Source: Helianthus annuus
Lineage: Eukaryota > Streptophyta > Magnoliopsida > Asterales > Asteraceae
Assembly: GCF_002127325.2 (NCBI RefSeq)
Contig: NC_035449.2
Span: 77,600,693-77,664,692, forward strand
Reading direction: 5' to 3'
Length of the DNA: 64,000 bases
This document shows positions 61,821-64,000 of this stretch, one piece after another (the first letter of the stretch is position 1; each line of letters opens with the position of its first letter). Below the pieces are notes generated by a model. The model was given only the letters and a program-made list of their open reading frames with translations. It did not search any database and had not been told where the DNA came from. Position numbers and translations under genes: made by a program.

Positions 61821-64000
61821 TGTCACACCCCCAAAATCCACACGCGGAGTACCACCGCTTGGAGGCGTGACATGACCAGGATCAAGCCACCAATCATATT
61901 GAACATAGCATATAATTAAAGTAATTCATCAATACGAAAGGTGTTCCAAAAACCAAACATAATTAAGTGTATAGCGGAAGCATAAATGTAAAACGCAATA
62001 GAAGTAAACAGTTTAAAATGTCATAATGTTTAACATGGCATCCACGATCCATGCCCCACAACGACTGCGCCTCCCGTGCAAGCTCCATGTGTACCTAAGG
62101 TCCTGCAAGGCATGTAACAGAGAGTCAACAACAAAGTTGAGCGAGTTCACAGTGGTTTGTTCAGTTATAGTAATCTTATTGTAAATCGTATGTTCGTTTA
62201 GTAAACCATGTATCGTATGCATTTGTATCGCAGCCCTCTAGGCATGTGTGCGAAGATTAGTGGGGGTTTCCCAAGTATTCTAGACTAGGTATATTTGTAT
62301 CGCAGCCCACCCGGCATGTGTGCGAAGTTTAGTGTATGGTTCGCAGCCATTCCAGGCATGTGTGCGAAGATTGGTTCTATTATCGCAGCCATTCCCGGCG
62401 TGTGTGCGAAGAGAAGTATTTGTATCACTAGTCTAGCAGTATTTATCAATAACCTTCCTCTCCCGAGGCCTAAAGTACGTAATCCTGATAATGACTTAAG
62501 TATAAGAAATCTTCCAAACCCATTCCCGACCCTGGGAACCCCATGCCTTGGTAAGAGTGTGAACTCACCATGGTTTGCTCGGCAGATACACAGAAAGGTT
62601 AAGTCTAGCTGCTAGTGATCAACCACGTCCTAACATGGTTACCATACAAGTCAGGTTTTGTTTTCGAGTAATGCACATAAGTTTCACACAAGTTAACATG
62701 TTACGAGCACGTATAGATCATGGCTAACACATAATGCACGTTAACATATTAGCAGACAATTACATAACATCTGATGGTTGTACGATCCAAAGGTAAAGCC
62801 CAATAAACAGGCGGCCCAACATGTTGTACGTTCAGCACAGCCTTGTGCGATCCACATCATGTTGTGCGATTCAGTTAAACATCCGGCCCAATTAACAACC
62901 CGATCCAACATACACACGGCCCAATAAATAAATATATCTTGTGCGATCCGGATAGCTTGTACGATCCGGTCGACTTGTGCTGGGTTGTGCGATCGGACTA
63001 GCCCAGCCCAAATTGTATACCCGGCCCAATCGTTACAACTTGTGCGATCCAATAAGCCTTGTGCGACTGGGGGCACCTTGTGCAATTGGATCATCTTGTG
63101 CGAATGGACTTCTTGTGCGTATGGACTTCTTGTGCGACCAAGAGGTCTTGTGTGATTTGTTTAAACATCCAAAAATTATGCATATCATTTATAGAAAAAG
63201 CAACAGTTACCAATCATACATTAACTCGGTCAAAGCAATCAATCAGTTTCCTATTTTCGTGGTTAACAATCAACAACTAACCAGTTTCAACTTAACCAAT
63301 AATCGATCAAATGAGGGTTTTATCACCTTAATTCTCATGAACCCTAATTAATCATAATCATGAACAATAATTCAAAATACCTAAACATATTCATCTAAGG
63401 GTTTCAATCATCTCATGATACTTCAAACTCGACCATATAACAATCCGGTTTCATATACATGCAGCCGATTAACAAGCATTCTGTTCTAGTTCATCATGTA
63501 AACAATTCGAAAACAAGCTATGATGGCCGATTATCATCATCACACACATCCGATTCACAAGAACATCATCATATAGTACATCATTGTTCATCATACATGC
63601 AACCCTAATCGTTTAGTCAAAACATGGAATCATTAACAAACACGTATCATGAAACACTAACCGATTAAGAGAGTGAACAAGGATTGATCAGAATCAGAAA
63701 AGATCTTCGATAGGGAAGGTGTGTTGCCGTCGAGTTCTAGAGAGAAGGGAGAGAGCTAGGGTTTGTGTGTGTAAAGTGTTTTGGTAAAGTGTGAGATGGT
63801 TACTAACACCCTATGTGTTATGCGCATAAGAGAGTGGGCCGAACCCTCAGTTGGGCTGCCCATTTGATCCGAATACAAGAGTGTAGCCCAAACGGGCTTG
63901 TGCGATCGGGTGAGTCTTGTGCGTTTGGGCTTGTTTGCATACATACATATATTATACATTGCACATAACAACATAACATTCATTAAATTAACATATTAAA
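61821..64000 (-). repeat. Gypsy LTR inserted in the Helitron gene, runs off the window
   Basis: It starts TGTCACACCCCCAAAATCC, like the LTRs at 3959, 5187 and 18577 but otherwise different. No primer site lies left of it, so 61821 is the outer edge, and by analogy the element is on the minus strand (3' LTR) or a solo LTR. Inside are four units with tcgcagcc...ggcatgtgtgcgaag at 62228-62412 and about fourteen cttgtgcgatcc-like units at 62825-63160, with stragglers at 63895-63930. No gene is visible. Confidence 0.8.
62825..63160. repeat. CTTGTGCGATCC cluster in the terminal LTR
   Basis: About fourteen decayed copies of cttgtgcgatccgg, spaced 15-30 bp, are mixed with cggcccaa words. They occupy the position in this LTR that the gatcggatgg, ggaccgctc and gaaacatc clusters occupy in the other elements. 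Confidence 0.85.

Overview
This is plant nuclear DNA. It contains a spliced, multi-exon gene with GT-AG introns and one AT-AC intron, Ty1/copia and Ty3/gypsy elements with plant tRNA-Met primer sites, Mutator-like elements with 9-bp target duplications, Helitron pieces and AT-rich spacers. The style of the gypsy gag-pol and of the LTRs beginning TGTCACACCCC suggests the daisy family (Asteraceae), but that assignment is memory-based inference. Most of the window is transposable elements. Only two host genes can be supported: a NERD/C3H19-type chromatin protein (38980-46058, +, ten exons, 1609 aa) and a small secreted cysteine-rich peptide (28861-29212, +, two exons, 93 aa).

Region 1-22143 is a nest of LTR elements three deep. 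Element A (gypsy, minus) supplies gag-pol at 1-2109, a leader with four long repeats, a primer site at 3943-3955 and a 2.4-kb LTR (3959-5186 plus 20743-21892). Element B (gypsy, minus, 5187-20737, duplication taaac) lies inside that LTR and has lost its integrase. A gag-only copia-like element (5981-13264, plus, duplication attca) lies inside B's left LTR; its two 470-bp LTRs differ at one base. Element A's LTR is flanked on both sides by gypsy internal sequence, so one LTR serves two internal regions.

Region 22143-38800 is mixed. It holds three Mutator-like elements with long inverted ends (23186-24526, 35403-37067, 37339-38790), two of which carry gene fragments. It also has Helitron termini, a SINE-like scrap, the cysteine-rich peptide gene, a young copia element with a complete pol but no gag (30337-34277), and a LINE 3' end split by one of the Mutator-like elements. 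The third Mutator-like element ends 189 bp before the NERD-like start codon.

Region 38800-46200 is the NERD-like gene, encoding PHD, SWIB, Plus-3 and GYF domains. In Arabidopsis the NERD protein links histone marks and ARGONAUTE-dependent silencing to DNA methylation. Introns 4 and 9 carry small transposons, and intron 8 has U12-type AT-AC signals.

Region 46500-64000 is again mobile DNA: a 1.9-kb A-rich/T-rich fold-back, a solo LTR (48978-49804), a decayed copia element with non-canonical LTR ends (50290-55061), hAT-, Harbinger- and Helitron-type relics, a Helitron Rep gene with its HUH motif, and a gypsy LTR that interrupts that Rep gene at 61821 and runs off the window.
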